DNA of 64,000 nucleotides from Antedon mediterranea (lineage: Eukaryota; Echinodermata; Crinoidea; Comatulida; Antedonidae): the NCBI RefSeq assembly GCF_964355755.1, contig NC_092675.1, forward strand, positions 26,330,412 to 26,394,411. Reading direction: 5' to 3'. The translations under genes were made by a program, and so were the position numbers. A model generated the notes under the pieces. The model saw nothing but the letters and a program-made list of their open reading frames with translations. It did not search any database and had not been told where the DNA came from. Each line of letters opens with the position of its first letter. Position 1 is the stretch's first letter. Positions 62,260 through 64,000 of the stretch are shown in pieces.

Positions 62260-62900
62260 AGCTTACGTACGTGTTCACATTTTCTTTTAAATCTATACAA
62301 TCATAATCCATCATATTGATGGCAAGTAATTTTCAAATGTAGCTTACGTGTTCAAATTCTTTTTTAAATCTATAATCATAATCCATCATATTGATGGCAG
62401 GTACTATACAATCATAATCCATCATATTGATGGCAGGTAATTTCCAAATTTCCAAATGTAGCTTACGTGTTCAAATTCTTTTTAAAATCTATAATCATAA
62501 TCCATCATATTGATGGCAGGTAATTTCCCAATTTCCAAATGTAGCTGACGTGTTCAAATTCTTTTTTAATTCTATAATCATAATCCATCATATTGATGGC
62601 AGGTACTATACAATCATAATCCATCATATTGATGGCAGGTAATTTCCAAATTTCCAAATGTAGCTGACGTGTTCAAATTCTTTTTTAAATCTATAATCAT
62701 AATCCATCATATTGATAGCAGGTAATTTTCTAATGTAGGTTACGTGTTCAAATTTTTATTTAAATCTATAATCATAATCCATCATATTGATGGCAGGTAA
62801 TTTCCAAATGTAGCTGACATGTTCACATTTTAGAAAATCTATAAGCACACTCCATCATATTGATGGCAGGTAATTTCAAATTTCAAATTTCAAATAATGT
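62260..62900 (-). repeat. Tandem array, right arm of the giant foldback
   Basis: Inverse counterpart of 60320-60720, with units containing ATAATCCATCATATTGATGG and GGTAATTTCCAAATGTAGCT. It holds more units than the left array, so the two arrays have changed copy number independently. Confidence 0.8.
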
Positions 62901-64000
62901 AACTTGCGTATTCAAATTCCTTTTTAAATCTATATAAATCATAACACATCATATTTGATGGCAGTGAATTTTATAATGTTACTAATTATTATTGTGTATA
63001 AATAATTTCATAGTTATGCAATTATATTATATTTAGTATACAGTAGGCCTATGCTGTAGTTAAAAGGTCAATAACCATACTATCGGCCATTCTTGTACAA
63101 AATATGCCATTAGACTGGATAGAAACACACATGTTTTAAACAATTTAAAAAGAAAAAAAAATTCATAAGACCACAATTTTCAAAGTTATATTATTATTAT
63201 ATTATTATATTTGACTAATAGTTCAAAGGTCAATAGTTGTAGAATCGGCCATTTTTTGTAAAAACATTTCATTATAATAAATATGAATGTATAGTTTCTG
63301 AACAATTTGAGCCCTATTTCGTGTCTCTCCGATTATTGGTTACTGAGATACGATAAATCAAGGTCAAAGGTCAAAATGTCAGAAATACGACTTGCATCAA
63401 TTTTTTGAGAAAATGTGTCATTAAAGTGAATATAAAACCATATATTTAAAACATTTTGACACCAAAATTAATTATCTGTGACTAGTGGTTCTCGAGATAT
63501 AGGGTAATTATAAAAAATGGCCGCCATTTTTAATTATGCAAATTAAGAGCTTAGATGGCCGAATTTCGCTTGGGATCCGCCATATTCGTAATCAGCGAGG
63601 TCGAAATATCCTAAACCAAGTGGATCCCAGCTTCTACCCAAAAATGCTTCTTGATTCGTTTTCTAGGCCGTTTTTTGAGAAATGGAACCTGTCTACTTGT
63701 GAAATCTTGAAGAAAAACAAACTAAACAAGAGGCCTGTGTTTTTGTTTGGAGATGTTCAGAGTTCTCACTGCACGCATGCGTTTATTGCCCTGGTATTAA
63801 CAGCAATCAAATAGCGCGCAACTAGTCTTTCCTCTCGATTTCACAAGGTTTGCATTTGCGTGTGTTAAAACATAACTCAGGAGATCAAACATGGTAACAA
63901 GTTGTAACAATTTATGCAGATGTGAAAAGGGTATTATGGACAAAATTGTTAAACTGTAAATGTTCTTATAACAGATTAGTAATAGTATATATCACTGTGT

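Larger units (their letters stand above)
59410..63940. mobile_element. Giant foldback element, about 4.5 kb
   Basis: The left half is repeated in inverse order and orientation in the right half. 59550-60240 matches the inverse of 62970-63652 closely; the homology seems to continue outward with indels to about 59410 and 63930. Inside these arms come inverted tandem arrays (60320-60720 and 62260-62900), then inverted copies of a decayed gene's 3' part (60720-61150 and 61890-62225). The centre is about 61200-61880. The arms differ by scattered substitutions and indels, so this is not a simple assembly mirror. Confidence 0.75.

Noticed and set aside
63536-63814. 92-codon frame near the right edge
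   Set aside because: Mostly lies in the outer arm of the giant foldback; no family resemblance.

Overview
This window is eukaryotic: AT-rich DNA with intron-split genes, GT-AG splice sites and abundant retroelements, SINEs and palindromic DNA elements. The gene content (receptor tyrosine phosphatases), a CR1/L2-type LINE and the very frequent TAGGCCTA word suggest a marine invertebrate deuterostome. An echinoderm, perhaps a crinoid, is my guess and cannot be proven from the window.

The core is a tandem array of three paralogous genes, all on the + strand: gene A (6589-19460, 5' part not in the window), gene B (22156-38482, 29 coding exons, 1369 aa) and gene C (41130-55576, 29 coding exons, 1377 aa). 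I assembled each model exon by exon from GT/AG sites, and all three stay open in frame. Each encodes a receptor protein tyrosine phosphatase with two cytoplasmic PTP domains. The ectodomain order in B and C is signal peptide, Ig1, Ig2, four EGF modules, Ig3, two FN3 domains, TM. This is almost the layout of the angiopoietin receptors TIE1/TEK(TIE2). Diagnostic short motifs are shared ([11 protein letters not shown] in EGF2, RPGEGGEG in FN3-1). The central result is therefore a TIE-like receptor ectodomain joined to a tandem phosphatase instead of a kinase, present as three clustered copies. D1 has an intact active site ([13 protein letters not shown]). D2 keeps the Cys and Arg but has WPV in place of WPD. 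The juxtamembrane region of all three carries a conserved ITIM/Grb2-like YENV motif.

Layout: 1-5.1 kb, near-complete CR1/L2-type LINE (minus strand, two intact ORFs); 6.6-19.5 kb, gene A, with a young 5'-truncated L1/Tx1-like insertion in an intron flanked by an identical 80-bp duplication; 19.5-21.5 kb, intergenic with a SINE; 21.5-38.5 kb, gene B, with two SINEs, a large hairpin element next to a splice acceptor and a 5'-truncated copy of the CR1/L2 LINE; 38.5-40.7 kb, intergenic with a short RTE-like retroelement end; 40.7-55.6 kb, gene C, with a hairpin inside (TA)n; 55.6-64 kb, no host gene seen, but a minisatellite, a TTAA-flanked MITE-like element, a 930-bp inverted-repeat element with an 8-bp target duplication, and a 4.5-kb foldback carrying a decayed transposon-associated gene.

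The three receptors are probably co-orthologous products of local duplication. They are predicted to sit in the plasma membrane, bind an extracellular ligand through the TIE-like modules, and dephosphorylate tyrosines inside the cell.
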